Assembly (NCBI GenBank): GCA_905221605.1
Contig: CAJNDS010002832.1
Coordinates: forward strand, 1-64,000
Direction of reading: 5' to 3'
Source: Symbiodinium natans
Lineage: Eukaryota > Sar > Dinophyceae > Suessiales > Symbiodiniaceae
Length of the DNA stretch: 64,000 bases
The translations under genes and the position numbers were made by a program. Each line of letters opens with the position of its first letter. Within the stretch, counting starts at the first letter, position 1. A model generated the notes under the pieces. That model worked only from the letters and a program-made list of their open reading frames with translations, made no database searches and had not been told where the DNA came from. This document shows positions 42,330-52,668 of the stretch, piece by piece.

Positions 42330-42900
42330 GTCAAGCGGAGTGCATTCACTTCCAGTTCGGCCTCAGCACTCGCGCTGGCACTGAAGCACAAGTTACCCCA
42401 AGTCGCCACCGAGTGCAACTTCGCGGCCCGAACTTGAGACTCTCTGCTGCCCTTGCTGCCGTCAATTCTGCGGGCAGCTAGCTGCTATGTGTGGACAGGC
42501 GATGCTGGAGCTGACCATGAGGTGCTTCAGGCTGAGGGCGGGGAGCAAAGCGACCCCCTCACGCAGGCTTTATGCGCCTGTTGCGGGCACGCTCGCGCTA
42601 GGTGTGGCCGTGCTCGCGTTTGGAGACGACATGTACGTTGTGGGCCCGCCTGAGCGAGTCGCGATGGTGCCCTCAACGACGCCTTGTCGAGACTGGCTCA
42701 ACCAGGGCAAGACCCGCGGGCGAGGAGCCCCCCAATCTGGCGGCGCGCCGCCTGGACGCCAGGGACTGCTGGTTGTGCTCGCCCCATCTCGCCCCTATCC
42801 GCGGCATTTGTGCGGCAGCAGGTGCAGGAAAAACGCTGCCGGCAGAACACCCTGCTGCAGCGCATCCCGGCCCTCGCCGACTTGCAGTCAACGTGAGCCA
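42330..42900 (+). pseudogene. LINE reverse-transcriptase fragment
   Basis: Plus-strand pieces in shifting frames match the RT of the LINE family seen elsewhere here: FQFGLSTRAGTEA (about 42350), SCYVWTGDAGADHEVLQAEG with GGEQSDPL (about 42475-42560), the catalytic region LAFGDDMYVVGPPERV (about 42612-42660), and VQEKRCRQNTLLQRIPALAD (about 42820-42890). The catalytic D-D pair survives but several frameshifts break the frame. The ends fade into unassigned sequence. Confidence 0.75.
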
Positions 42901-43379
42901 AGTAATTAGACTGTGCACGCCACGCCCCCATGCCGAGCATGGCATCACAGTCAAACGAAAATGTGCCCTTGCCGCTTGGCGTGAGTCGTCTGCCCGCTCC
43001 CCACCATCGCCTCCCGATCACATAGGCGGCAGCAGTTTGACAATCGCCGTCGGGTTGCAAACCAGCGTAGCAATCCAGTGCCCGCGATAGCGCCTGTATC
43101 CCATTCGAGATCCATCACACAGGCGAGTGAACTTGTTGTCCAGCTCCTGTTCCAATCTGAGTGCTGCAGCCATCGTGAAAACCGTCCCACCAACCGCGTA
43201 CGTAGCCACTGCTACCAGGGTCTCAGCTGCCTCCGAGCACCAGCCAGAAACGAAGGCTTCACGAAGTAAAAAAGCGCTCCGCCTCGTCGGCGGCGAGCCA
43301 GCGGTCAAAGTAGCCCGTGGGCTCCAAAGCCTGGGTGCTTGGTGGGAGGGCTTGGGGGTTAAAAATTCAGGGGGCGCTT
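42901..43379. other. Unassigned between LINE fragments
   Basis: A 96-codon minus frame (43018-43308) with hydrophobic character has no recognised family. Otherwise nothing seen. Confidence 0.4.
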
Positions 43380-44800
43380 AGGGTTCCGCCGCCTTGTGGC
43401 GCGGGCCTTGGCCAAAAGTTGGGCGGCGGCGACGCGCCCATACCAGTTCGCGCTTCAGGCGCGCGCTGGCACGGATGCCCTGGCAGCGCATGTGCGAACG
43501 GCCCTAGAGCTGCAGGATGACGCGGTCCTCGTTTCACGGGATGGGCGCCGCGCCTACGATAGCATGTCGCGGGCATCCTTCCTCACCGCCCTCCAGGAAG
43601 CGGCGCCGGGACCATTCGTGCGGTTCTTTTAGGGGGGCCCTTCCACTTACTGCTGGTTGGACACCAGGGCCCTGCCGGGACGTCGCTCAAGGCAGGGATG
43701 TGAACAAGGCGACCGCTTGCCCCAGCTCTTTTCACCTTCGGCCAACACCGTGCATTGTGCAAGGGCCTCAGCCCTCCATCCGTCCTGCTTGCATCCCGAC
43801 GACTTGTATGTCCTGACTCCGCGCGAACGCGCGGGGCCCGTACAGTCCGAATGCGGCATAGCCGCCAATGAGGGCATACGCGCGTATACAGTCCGCCGGG
43901 GGCCCGCCTCCGCCGGTATAGAGCCTCGGGGCGGATGGTGGCGTGGACAGGCCTCCCGCTAGCGCGGACTGGTGTTGGGTACCCCATTGGCCACCCGCGT
44001 ACGGGCGTGGCGGAACAGCGTTGAGCACAGAATGGAGCTTCTGCACCGTGCCCCACTCCCAGATCTGCAGTGCGCGTGGCTCCTCCCCGCTTTGTGCCTC
44101 GCCGCGGGCCAGCCGCGCCCTGCGAAGCGTGCCCCCGCATGCCGTCACCGCCTACGAGCTCACGACGCTGCCATCTGGGCACCCTGCAGCGTTGCCTAGG
44201 GGCCTCGGCGGATCGCCGAAGCGACGCGGAGTCGCGCGACATGCCCTCGGAGGCCTGGGCTTGACTTCGCCTGGGCGGATGCGTTGCCCCTCCTGCGCGA
44301 GCGTTCCCCGCACTTCGCAGACATGTGTGTGCGTTTACTCACAGACGGAAGGGGGCACGCACCAAGCCTCCAAAGCGCGGCCGAGGCGCGCGAGCTCCAT
44401 TTGGCGGAAGGCTGGCAGGAGTGCCCCTCCTGGGCAACGGTCGTGGAGGGCACCCGTCCGCCCGCTCGTCGGACGAGGGCCTCGGGGACTGGCCACACGC
44501 ATGGCAGCACTGTGCATCGCGTATGCGCAACTTCCACTTTCGCCAGAGCGCGTTGCTACCCTCCTTGTCGCCATCCCAACTCGCCCTTCTCCGGTCACAG
44601 GCTGGCCCCCAGGCCGGAGCACCATGCCTTGCGAGCCAGCATGCACCATTCCACCCCAAGCGATGCTGCTGGCGCTGCGCCGCCGCTTGCGCCTGCCCCT
44701 GCCCCTCCGGTGCAGCCGCCGTGGCCCGCCTGGCTGCGGGAGGGAGGTAGACGCGCTGGGCGACCACGCTTTGCCATGCACCCGCACCGGCTGCCAGGCC
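43380..44800 (+). pseudogene. Degenerate LINE: RT to C-terminal zinc region
   Basis: RT begins at RRLVARALAKSW and QFALQARAGTDALAAHVR (about 43390-43490) and continues with VLVSRDGRRAYDSMSRA, then (frameshifted) QGCEQGD and DDLYVLTPRERA (about 43800-43835). The thumb region reads LQCAWLLPALC. Near 44470-44640 is the CASRIRNLHF-like stretch, mostly in other frames. It ends with RRRLRLPLPLRCS and a CCHC-type region ending DALGDHALPC (about 44670-44790). At least five frame changes make it dead. The endonuclease domain is missing: another LINE fragment starts directly afterwards. Confidence 0.8.
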
Positions 44801-44834
44801 CCAGCGGCTATACAGCTGGAATCCTCCGATTGGT

Positions 44835-45050
44835 TTCGGACGAGGATGATGCATCACAACTGTTGTGTGACGTCGCTTCCTTGCTCGCTCAAGCGCATGT
44901 GCCGGAGTCCGCTGTCGAAGGCCTTGCGCTGGGCCGCCTCGTCGCCCTCAGCAAACCAGGCGGGGGCACGCGAGGCTTGGTGGTTGGCGACTTCCGGCGA
45001 CGGCTCGTTGCCAGGACCATTGCACAACAGTTCGCCTCCATGTGGGTGTA
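44835..45050 (+). pseudogene. LINE fragment: N-terminal RT region
   Basis: One open frame gives DEDDASQLLCDVASLLAQAH, then LGRLVALSKPGGGTRGLVVG and DFRRRLVARTIAQQFASMW. This is the segment that precedes QFALSTRAGTEA in other copies. It breaks off where minus-strand Copia RNase H sequence begins (about 45050). The matching continuation of the same strand may be the LINE at 51366. Confidence 0.75.
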
Positions 45051-45508
45051 ACACATGTGCGCGGCGCAAAGTCGCAAAGCATTTACTGCAACTGCAAAGT
45101 TGGGCTTCCAAGGGGTCAACTTGTTCGGCGCACTGTGCCTTGCGATGAGGCTGGCTACCAACTCAATTTGCGCGGCGTCTTGCAAAACCTGTCGCAAATC
45201 TGCTGTGCTCATGTCAACCATGCTCAATTCGTGAAAACACTGTTCCTTCAATGTTGAATCCAAATGCTTGGTTAAACAATCTGCAGGGTTTGCGTGTCCA
45301 GGCACTTTGCCTATCTTCAGGTCTCTTTGGTGCACAAGCTCTTGAACAAACAGTGCTGCCACTTCGATGTGTCGCATGCGGCTGCCAGCGCCCAAACGCT
45401 TGGCTGTCTGCAACGCTGTGCTCGCATCTGTCCACAAACGAGGCACACGTTGAAATCTTCCTCTGCTAACTGCTTGATGAACATAATGTCCCGCGCCCCT
45501 CGACTCAA
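45051..45508 (-). pseudogene. Copia RNase H
   Basis: SRGARDIMFIKQLAEEDF (45440-45500) leads, after a frameshift, into LWTDASTALQTAKRLGAGSR with the RNase H catalytic Asp, and then KIGKVPGHANPADCLTKHLD, the usual end of Copia RNase H. The frame continues about 60 codons and then runs into antisense of the LINE fragment. RNase H would remove the RNA strand during reverse transcription. Confidence 0.8.
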
Positions 45509-46428
45509 TGCTCTTGTTTCAGCTTCACCGTGAACATCCGTGAACCACCAAGGGTCAGAACTCCAGATGACAAACTTTCAGGGTTCAAGGTGGTGACCCT
45601 TGCAAGGTCTGGTTTGTGCAGCAAGTACCGTGCTAACGTGGTGAGGTTGCTCCAATCCACCTCACGCGGATCACGCATGTGACGAGCAAGTTCCTTCACT
45701 TCGAACCGTATGTCTCTACGATCGATGCTCAAATAAATGAGGCCACCAACGCACTTGGGGAACAGTTCTGCGCGCCGTGCATCCACAGGTTGCGTGTTTT
45801 CTACTGTGTGAGGGATGCGATGTCCTGCGACTTTCGATGGCTTTGCGTTCCAAAGGTCGAGCAGTGTCAAAACATTGTCGCGATGCTTGTTGTCGGGCAG
45901 CGTGAAAAACGCATCTGCTGTGCGGAGTTTCGTGCGCCCTAAAACATTCACTTTGGTGCCTGGCCTTTCGATGTCCCCATTCTTCATGTCAAGGTATTTT
46001 CCCAAACCGTCTTTGGATTGGAGGAAATTGAGATCTGCATCGGACGCGCCTATGCGTACATCATCAACGTGATGCAGCAATGTCGCATCTGTTTTGCTGC
46101 AGGTGTAAACGGTAGGGTCACGTTTGCCACGCACAAAATGGCAACCATGCGAAACCAGTTTGTCAGCGACGACTTTCTCGAACTCTTGACGATAGTCGCT
46201 GCCCGCAGGCCTTCTGCCGTAGAAATATCCATCGCACAAGTCCGCATTGGATATTCCCACGAACTCGGCTTTCGTTTTGGCATCTTGAGCTGCCAACCAC
46301 GCGTGAAAATGCTGGACGTACTCAGGCGGCATGCGAACATACACCGGGTTGCCATTGCTGTCACCCGAGTCGGTGCCCAACAAATATGCGCAGCGAACAT
46401 CTCCGGAGCGTGAATGCCAGCCAGGCAT
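45505..46428 (-). CDS. Copia reverse transcriptase, core part
   Basis: A 307-codon frame. DVRCAYLLG corresponds to the DVKTAFLNG-type motif with the first catalytic Asp; YVRMPPEYV and the catalytic LLHHVDDVRIGA (VDD for the usual YVDD) follow. The palm-to-connection part (VGGLIYLSIDRRDIRFEVKE) matches the Copia-type RT family. It begins without an ATG because the polyprotein frame is broken upstream. The RT active site itself is intact. The product would copy element RNA in the particle. Confidence 0.85.
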   Translation of the reverse strand: MPGWHSRSGDVRCAYLLGTDSGDSNGNPVYVRMPPEYVQHFHAWLAAQDAKTKAEFVGISNADLCDGYFYGRRPAGSDYRQEFEKVVADKLVSHGCHFVRGKRDPTVYTCSKTDATLLHHVDDVRIGASDADLNFLQSKDGLGKYLDMKNGDIERPGTKVNVLGRTKLRTADAFFTLPDNKHRDNVLTLLDLWNAKPSKVAGHRIPHTVENTQPVDARRAELFPKCVGGLIYLSIDRRDIRFEVKELARHMRDPREVDWSNLTTLARYLLHKPDLARVTTLNPESLSSGVLTLGGSRMFTVKLKQEH

Positions 46429-46455
46429 TTTAGCTCTAGAAGAACATGTGATTCT

Positions 46456-46971
46456 TCATACTGCGGCAGGTTCCTCTTTTGAATACCGCTTTTTGATGTC
46501 TGCACAAGTGAAACGCGAACGATATGCACCGCGCTTGATTTCGTTAACCCATTTGAAGTTGAAGAGTTTGCATTTGCGCGGAATTGCGGATTTGAGTTTC
46601 GGTGTTGCAAACGGCTTTTCCACAAGGGTCGCCATCTGCACATCCCTGGCTTTTTCCACTTCGCGTGGATCCAACTGAGTGTCCAGCAAATCTAGGACTG
46701 ATGCTATTTTCTGCTCCCATTGACCCCTACGTGCCCATTCCTGGATTTGAGACAATGCGTCACTGATTGTTCCCACACGAGTTGGTCGCCAAATGGAGTT
46801 CGCGTTCCTGGTAGACCTCGCGATTGTTGGTACACGCAGCTTGAAGCTTTTGCGCGTTTCAATGGAAATACCTGTTGGACTGAGTACGTGACAAATTTCT
46901 TTGACATCGCGCGGGGTGCATTCATTGATTTTGTACAGCATTAAAAAAATTGAACAAAGATGATTCGTCAA
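46456..46971 (-). pseudogene. Copia reverse transcriptase, N-terminal part
   Basis: A 171-codon frame ending in KLFNFKWVNEIKRGAYRSRF and TCADIKKRYSKEE, the start of the Copia RT domain. It is separated by a frame change from the RT core at 46428. The upstream part (RDVQMATLVEKPF) fits the linker between integrase and RT. Confidence 0.75.
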
Positions 46972-47094
46972 AAGCCGTCGATGTTTAGAATGATTCTAAC
47001 ATTGACGTGACGTCATGCTCAAATGCAGTTTGACACCAAGTTGCGTTCTTTGCCTGCTCCTCTAAGAGGCCGCCTACGGGCATGCAGGACTTAC

Positions 47095-47991
47095 TTACTT
47101 ACTTACTATTGTCCCCACACGCTGCACTTTGGGTGCAGCCTCGCTGGATGTTGCAGGCTCGCTGCTTTCCGGAGCAGGGCGCTTTTCCAGCACAACAGGT
47201 GGAGGCAATGGAACAGCATTGATGCCAGTAGGGCTTGCTTGAACACGTGGGATGGGTGCAGCACCAGCTCCCCGGAAAGGGGAAGTTGGACTTGGCGCTT
47301 CCGGTTGAGACGGCGACGGCGGTGTGGGAGGAGTCATGGCCATGTTCTCTGTGCTGTCCGGTGTCATGCCGCGCGGTTCCGACAGCGGTGTTCCGGGAAC
47401 GTTTGCTGGAGACTCACTGGGGTCTGGCACAACCACATCAGGCATGATAGGAGGAACAGGCAGCGTGTCTTTTGAAACAGCCGGCGGCTCAACGCTCAGA
47501 GGCGGTTGGCTTGCCTCCGACACAGGTGGGGCAGGCAATGCCACAATTTGGCTGCTTTCCGTGCGTACCTTTGTTCGCTTGCCTGCGGGCGCCCAGGGCA
47601 AACCACAAGCTGCATTGAGGTAAGCTACGTCATGCTGATCTGCCAGCGGCAGACGTCTGACCAAGCGCACAGTGATTGCACCAGCATCCGTCAACACAAC
47701 GGCGGAATCATCAACCTCTAACCGACCAACAAACAACCCCTTAAACCACCGAGGTTTGGCTTTGCTCAGGGACTTGGTGTCCGGAAGCTTGCACAAAACG
47801 ACCTCCCCAAATTCGACGATGGGGGTGGCGTAGTCACGCCCAGACACGATGCGAAACGGTGTCATGTTGTCGGCCTGCACATGGAATCTGGCCCAAACGA
47901 AAGCAACCCAACGGCAAAGCCATGGGACCACGGGATGGTTGATGTCCAGCGGTTCGGCAGGATTTGGGTATGCTTCGTTCAAGGACACCAC
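47095..47991 (-). pseudogene. Copia integrase C-part and Pro-rich linker
   Basis: It continues the integrase after a one-base shift (VSLNEAYPNPAEPLDINH, WVAFVWARFHV), then the C-terminal region (FGEVVLCKLPDT, WFKGLFVGRL), then a long Pro/Ser-rich linker. It ends in a stop created within a (GTAA)4 tetranucleotide run (47092-47107). Confidence 0.8.
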
Positions 47992-49697
47992 GTGCGTAGC
48001 ATGCCTGCCATAAGGCGGTTTGCGTTCTCAGCGCCACCTTGGCTGGCATGGCTGTACCGCGGGGCCGCTCGCACTTGGACATGATCGTGTCCCAGTTCTT
48101 TTTGGACTTGATCTACGACAGTGCGCAATGCTGATTCGTGGTCGTGCTGGAGGATCACCTTCGGGTACCCCAAACGTCTAACCCAAGAAGTTAATTCACG
48201 CACCGTGTACGCTTCTATCCCTTTGTGAGGCACGAATGCCATCATGGGCCATCCGGAAGACAAGTCCGTTCCTGTGAGGACTGTGGCCTTTTTGCTTTCT
48301 TCTGCAACAAGCTGCCCATCGCGACCGAAGAATTGATAATCGACCTGTAGTACGGGAATTTGGGGATCCTCGTGCTTGTTTTTTTTGCGCTTGTGCTGGG
48401 AATCAGCAGCCTTCCCGGCTACGCAATGCGGGCACCACGCTGCAAAGTCGGCATGAGTTAAATTGTGGCGAGAACGCTGCTCGTCGGATGGGGCATCCGG
48501 CATCAGAAGACCTGCTGGCTGCGGTGGCGCATGTTCCCTCCCACACTCCACATCTGCATTCTCGAGAGCATCGGGCTCGGACGTGCCGGCGCCTGCATCG
48601 GAACCTGGCTCAGTAGGAGAGTAATGCATGGGACTGGGGCTCTCATCCCCATCGTTTCCAGCCGCAACGAACTCTGTTGTACCACTACCGGGGGACCTGT
48701 CTTCATACGGCATGTAAAACCTGGCACCGAATCTTGGCAAAATGATGGTATGACCATCTGGGGTATCTATGTGCGCTGGCTTGCCAGAAGATGTCCGATA
48801 GAAGTGGAGGTCGCAATCAGCGTCATCCAAGATTCGGCAAAAGGCCATGACCGGCTTTGTGGCATCAGTGACATCCATTCGAAAAGAAGCTGGAATTGCG
48901 ATAGGCTCGCCACAGCAATCCGTCGCGGGAATGGCCGTGGGGGCGGTCAGTTCACCCTTGTGTCGAATGGGCGTGCCATTGATGGCCCACAGTTCCTTTT
49001 GCCGTGTGGCGTCGACCGTTGCATCAGGGAAACACTGATCACTTGCGCAGCTGGTCGTGGCACCGGAATCAAGAAGGACGTACTTGGTGGAGGATGTTGC
49101 GGCAACTTGTTCAGTGACCTCAACAGCCTGAGCCGGAATATCGCTGATGACAAACAGCATTTCTTGGATGGCGCCTTGACCTTTGCGGCCCTGAAAGTGC
49201 CCTGACGGCATGGACGGGTTAGCAGATGAACGAAGCGCATCAAGCTGTGTTTGCAGCGTGGAAATGGTGGCCGACAAATTCTTGTCTGGCACGGCTGCAT
49301 CCACGGCAGCTTCGGCACTGGGCTGCTGTGCTGAGGTGCGCTTGTTGGTTTTGCCATCCCCCTTCGGGTTGGCACGGGCATTGAAGAAACAAGCGTCAGT
49401 GGTGTGATTCTTACCCTTGTCTGGGCCACAAATCGCACACGGGACCCCTTTGCCAGATTTGCTGCTGGGGTCACCCTTGCGATTGTCTCTTGACTTACCA
49501 TCACCTTTCGCCGGGGAACCTCTTGACCCTTTATCTGGATTACCCTTCTTGCCACCTTTACCGCCTTTAGCCTCTTTGCCTTTATGGGGCTTGGCGTCTG
49601 CAACGTCGACTGCTCCTATCTCCATGGGTGCTGGCCCAGAGTATGGAGCTGATGATGCAGAAGCAGATCCGAATGTCGTGCTGCACTGCGCCGCCAC
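47979..49697 (-). CDS. Copia Gag C-part, protease and integrase core
   Basis: A 572-codon frame. It holds a Lys/Gly-rich stretch, a zinc knuckle of CCHC type (CAICGPDKGKNHTTDAC), the protease motif YVLLDSGATTSCAS, an integrase zinc-binding region (HNLTHADFAAWCPHC), and an integrase core with the DDE residues in LQVDYQFFGRDG, ILQHDHESALR and SQGGAENANRL. All three catalytic acids are present. It ends at TGA because of a one-base indel at about 47985. Spacing and order agree with Ty1/Copia. Confidence 0.88.
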   Translation of the reverse strand: MAAQCSTTFGSASASSAPYSGPAPMEIGAVDVADAKPHKGKEAKGGKGGKKGNPDKGSRGSPAKGDGKSRDNRKGDPSSKSGKGVPCAICGPDKGKNHTTDACFFNARANPKGDGKTNKRTSAQQPSAEAAVDAAVPDKNLSATISTLQTQLDALRSSANPSMPSGHFQGRKGQGAIQEMLFVISDIPAQAVEVTEQVAATSSTKYVLLDSGATTSCASDQCFPDATVDATRQKELWAINGTPIRHKGELTAPTAIPATDCCGEPIAIPASFRMDVTDATKPVMAFCRILDDADCDLHFYRTSSGKPAHIDTPDGHTIILPRFGARFYMPYEDRSPGSGTTEFVAAGNDGDESPSPMHYSPTEPGSDAGAGTSEPDALENADVECGREHAPPQPAGLLMPDAPSDEQRSRHNLTHADFAAWCPHCVAGKAADSQHKRKKNKHEDPQIPVLQVDYQFFGRDGQLVAEESKKATVLTGTDLSSGWPMMAFVPHKGIEAYTVRELTSWVRRLGYPKVILQHDHESALRTVVDQVQKELGHDHVQVRAAPRYSHASQGGAENANRLMAGMLRTWCP

Positions 49698-49699
49698 AG

Positions 49700-50523
49700 G
49701 TTTTTGGAAAAAAAAACTTCAAGTACTGGACGATGAACTCGCGAAGAGTTTTGTATGTAGACAAGCTCGCCGAATTCATGGCAATTTGCGGTGCAAGCGC
49801 TTTGGGCGCCACCTCCGACAGGATGGCAAGTTTCAGATCCGCATCAAACGTCTTCATGTACTCACGTTCGTATTTCGCAATTTCTCCTTCCCACTCTTCA
49901 AGGCCCCGTTGCCACAAGCTTTCCTTGGTTGGGAAGGTCGGATTTGACAGCGCGCGCAACCATGCGAACGGTTTGTGCTTGTTTTCTGGCTCATACCGTG
50001 CATGCATGCGGCGCCAAAGTTCAAACCCATTGCGTTCAGGCACCAACATTGCCATAGCTGGGATCTCGCCGGCCTGGCACAACCCAACTAAAATGGCAAA
50101 TAGATCCGTGCAAAAACCTTCGGCCTGATCCGTCATTTCGATCGGATCAGAATCAATTTCCTCTGCTTGCGAAGCTGCTTCCTTCAGCAACTGCGGGTAT
50201 TCAGGATCCACAGTCCCGATCCATGATGTGAAACCGAATTTGAAACGTTCCCAATCAGCTTCGGTACCCAGAAACGGTTCTGGAGCCTTTACCAATTTGG
50301 GGTTTAGTGGCTTGCGTTTGGAGTCGACAGCTTGCGTTGGCTGGTTGCTCGCTGTCAACTGTGCAATGGCGGCCTGTGCCACCGACAAAGCGGCATTAGT
50401 CGCCTGGGTTTGCTGTTCGAGTGCAGCACGTGTGTTGCCCAGCTCCTGCTGAGAGCCGAGTTGCGCAGTCAGCTGCTGCATCTGACTGGTCAACATTTGC
50501 ACTTGTTGTTCAAGATTTGCCAT
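49700..50523 (-). CDS. Copia Gag, N-terminal part
   Basis: I start this at the ATG at 50523 (MANLEQQVQMLTSQMQQLTA), which opens with a clear coiled coil. An in-frame non-ATG extension to 50580 exists. A capsid-like region follows (PEPFLGTEADWERFKFGF, FELWRRMHARYEPENKHK). Near 49705 a run of nine T on the coding strand puts the next part of Gag (AAQCSTTFGSASASS) in a +1 frame; one T fewer would restore it. This is more likely decay or a homopolymer error than a programmed shift. Confidence 0.82.
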
Positions 50524-50689
50524 TGCAGCTTTGTCTGGGCAAAGGACAAGCAATGACTGTCGTGGAGTTTTATCAACCAAACGGCTTTAACCCCTTATCG
50601 TAACCGAAAGGACCTGGCTCAAACCTTTCAGGATTGGTGCAAGGTGCATAGGTGCAACCACTCTACGGCTTTGAAACCGGAGGGTGCTC

Positions 50690-51202
50690 AAACGCTCAAG
50701 GAAGATTCGTCCGAAGAAGTGAACACGTCGGGCGACTTTTGGGACTGGCTGTCAGGGATAGATGCCACTGGCGCGGTATCAGGTGACGAATGGGCAGTCC
50801 GATTCTCTGATGAGCGTGCTTCTTGCTGGATCTGTGCCTTCAGCTGGTGGACGCGCTTCTTCAGAGCACGTTTGTTTTCAGCAGCAACGGATCTCTTCTT
50901 TGAGCGAACACACTTGCCTGTTTGGGGATCGCGTTTGCGAACGTGTCCCTTGACGGCACTTGTGCCTTTCGCCTTGCCTTTGCCGGAACCTTTGTTCCCT
51001 TTGCCTTTGGAAACCTTGCCTTTCTGAAGGTCGAAGGTAGCAGGCTCTGCTTTCGGCTTGCTGGCCGAGGCGGTTTTGTCTGCAGTGTTCTTCCGCCTTG
51101 GAGGCGGTGGAGGTGGCGGCGGCCAGGGTCGGGCTGACCCTGGGCCCCGCTGTTGTTCTGTCGTGTTGGATGCTTTCGGCTCCGCGTGACCATGCGCGCG
51201 GG
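50690..51202 (-). CDS. Lys/Arg-rich open frame of unknown origin
   Basis: About 170 codons are open between a TAG near 51202 and the stop near 50690, without an ATG. The sequence has a Pro run (WPPPPPPPRRKN), then GKGNKGSGKGKAKGTSAVKG, RKRDPQTGKCVRSKKRS and a possible coiled coil (ENKRALKKRVHQLKAQIQQE). Composition resembles nucleic-acid-binding tails. It lies just upstream of the Copia Gag on the same strand. It could be part of that element's 5' region, an unrelated exon, or chance. Confidence 0.3.
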
Positions 51203-51365
51203 GCTACGCAGTTTGTATCGTATTGGGCTCAAAATACAATCACGCACTTTTTACACTGCTAGGCAAGGAACCTGAAAGGCTGCGGATTCACGGTCATGGT
51301 TTTCATGACAACAAGACGACTATATGCATGCTACAGCATTTACTGTTCGTACGCGTTCGTACGCT

Positions 51366-51464
51366 CGCATGATGCCGGCCATGTTCTCACTCGCCCTGCA
51401 TCCTGCCCTCCGGGCTCTGCAGCCTGAGCTTCTCGCAGGCGAGCAGGCACTGGCGTATCTTGAC
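51366..51464 (+). pseudogene. LINE RT palm, up to the first Asp of the active site
   Basis: Frame MPAMFSLALHPALRALQPEL continues LLAGEQALAYLD. The next residues of the active site (D-V-Y-I-L) are not here but at the far join, on the opposite strand, at about 52668. Confidence 0.8.
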
Positions 51465-52668
51465 GTCGACGTTGAGGTCGCGGACAAGCACATTGAGGGC
51501 GACGGCCGCACCAGCTTCGCGGCACATCCGGGCGGCAGTACGCTCGAGAGGGCCGCCCCGCGCACGAAGAACACCAGAGCGAGGGCAGGTTGCGAGATGG
51601 TCGCCGTAAGGATCATGGATTGCGCGGCACCGGCATCTGGCAGAGGTCAGCGGCAACGGCAGCCGGAGTCTGCGGAGCAGACCCGGAAAAGGGGCGACTC
51701 CAGGGTGAACTCCGGCAGGGTGGGACGCGTGGTGAGAACGCGCGCAGCGTGAGGTCCGGCCTGCGAATCCAGCAGGGCGGCCGAGGCAGGATCCGCAGGA
51801 AAGCCCTATGGCAAAAGTCGTCGACTGCTTGGGACGCCGGGCGCTGCCGCCCGCGAGTGAGGTCAAGGGAAGGGTTGTCTTCGGGGAGGGCTAGCACTTG
51901 AGCACGCAGCAACTCCGCCCAGGCAGGGGGCCCGAAGCCAACGGCAGAGAGCGAGTCCCGGGCATCTCGCGCTGATTGCAGGGCCGACGGGAAAGGCCGG
52001 TCAGACGCGAGGGAGCCGGCGACCTCACGTGCAAAGTCGGGGTCGCGCCGGGCGATGGCATGCAAGGCGTCCCCCCACAAACCCAGTAGGCAGCTGGCGC
52101 ATGGCGTGTCGCGCTGCGGAAGCCGAGGCCGCCGTGCCGCAATGCCAGCTGCGCGCGCGCCTGAGCAGGTTCAGGCAGCTGCGACGCCTCATCGGCAAAC
52201 AGGAGCGCGGAAAGGCAGCGGAGGACTGCACCATCATGGCCTGCCGCATAGCCGCGTGTGCTTTCTAACGGGAGGGTGCGGAGGGCATATTGCGCACGCG
52301 GCGCTGCGCAACAGGACAGCAACAGCCATGCTACTTGGGAGTCATGGAGGGCGGGGAGGTTGTCGAGGAGGCCGCCCTGGCGGGCAAGGGCGGCACACAG
52401 GTGGGCTTCGATGAACTCCGGAGTGCCAAGAGGAACAGCAAGGGCAACAACACCACGCTCTGCCAAGGGAGTTTCTTGGCCACCAACCCAGATCGGGGAG
52501 TCAGGGGCAAGGGCAAGCACACCTGGTGGGAGAGTGCCAGCGGAGTTCCAAACCTTTGTCTTAGCAGCCTTGAGGCGGAGGCGCGCGTGATGCCACAAGT
52601 GGTGCTATGTGGTGCTCAAGTCGTCGGTACAATTCAGCGACTCTGTCAGGGGGGGCGAGGATGTAAAC
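51465..52668 (-). pseudogene. Inverted LINE block: RT second half to zinc region
   Basis: Read on the minus strand it begins GDVYILAPPDRVAELYRRLE at 52668. After a frameshift near 52605 it gives WHHARLRLKAAKTKVWNSAG and the thumb (PLGTPEFIEAHLCAALARQG, RAQLALRHGGLGFRSATRHA). It ends with LRRLRLPLPL, a CCHC-type zinc region (CRCRAIHDPYGDHLATC) and VRDLNVDV at 51465. The sequence beyond is antisense of the palm. Confidence 0.85.

Larger units (their letters stand above)
45051..50580 (-). mobile_element. Nearly complete Ty1/Copia-type retrotransposon
   Basis: The minus strand carries, in order, Gag, zinc knuckle, protease, integrase, linker, reverse transcriptase and RNase H, the full Copia order. 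Frameshifts near 49705, 47985, 47092, 46440 and 45480 break what should be one polyprotein. LTRs were not identified at either side, so the ends are set by coding content. It lies between two same-strand LINE pieces, which suggests insertion into a LINE. Confidence 0.88.

Noticed and set aside
49690..49720. Programmed ribosomal frameshift in Copia Gag
   Set aside because: The shift needed is +1 (or -2), the site is a plain homopolymer, and other unplanned frameshifts occur in the same element.
51320..51345. GCATTTACTG shared with 45082 as evidence for Copia LTR ends
   Set aside because: Only ten bases match and no longer direct repeat surrounds them.
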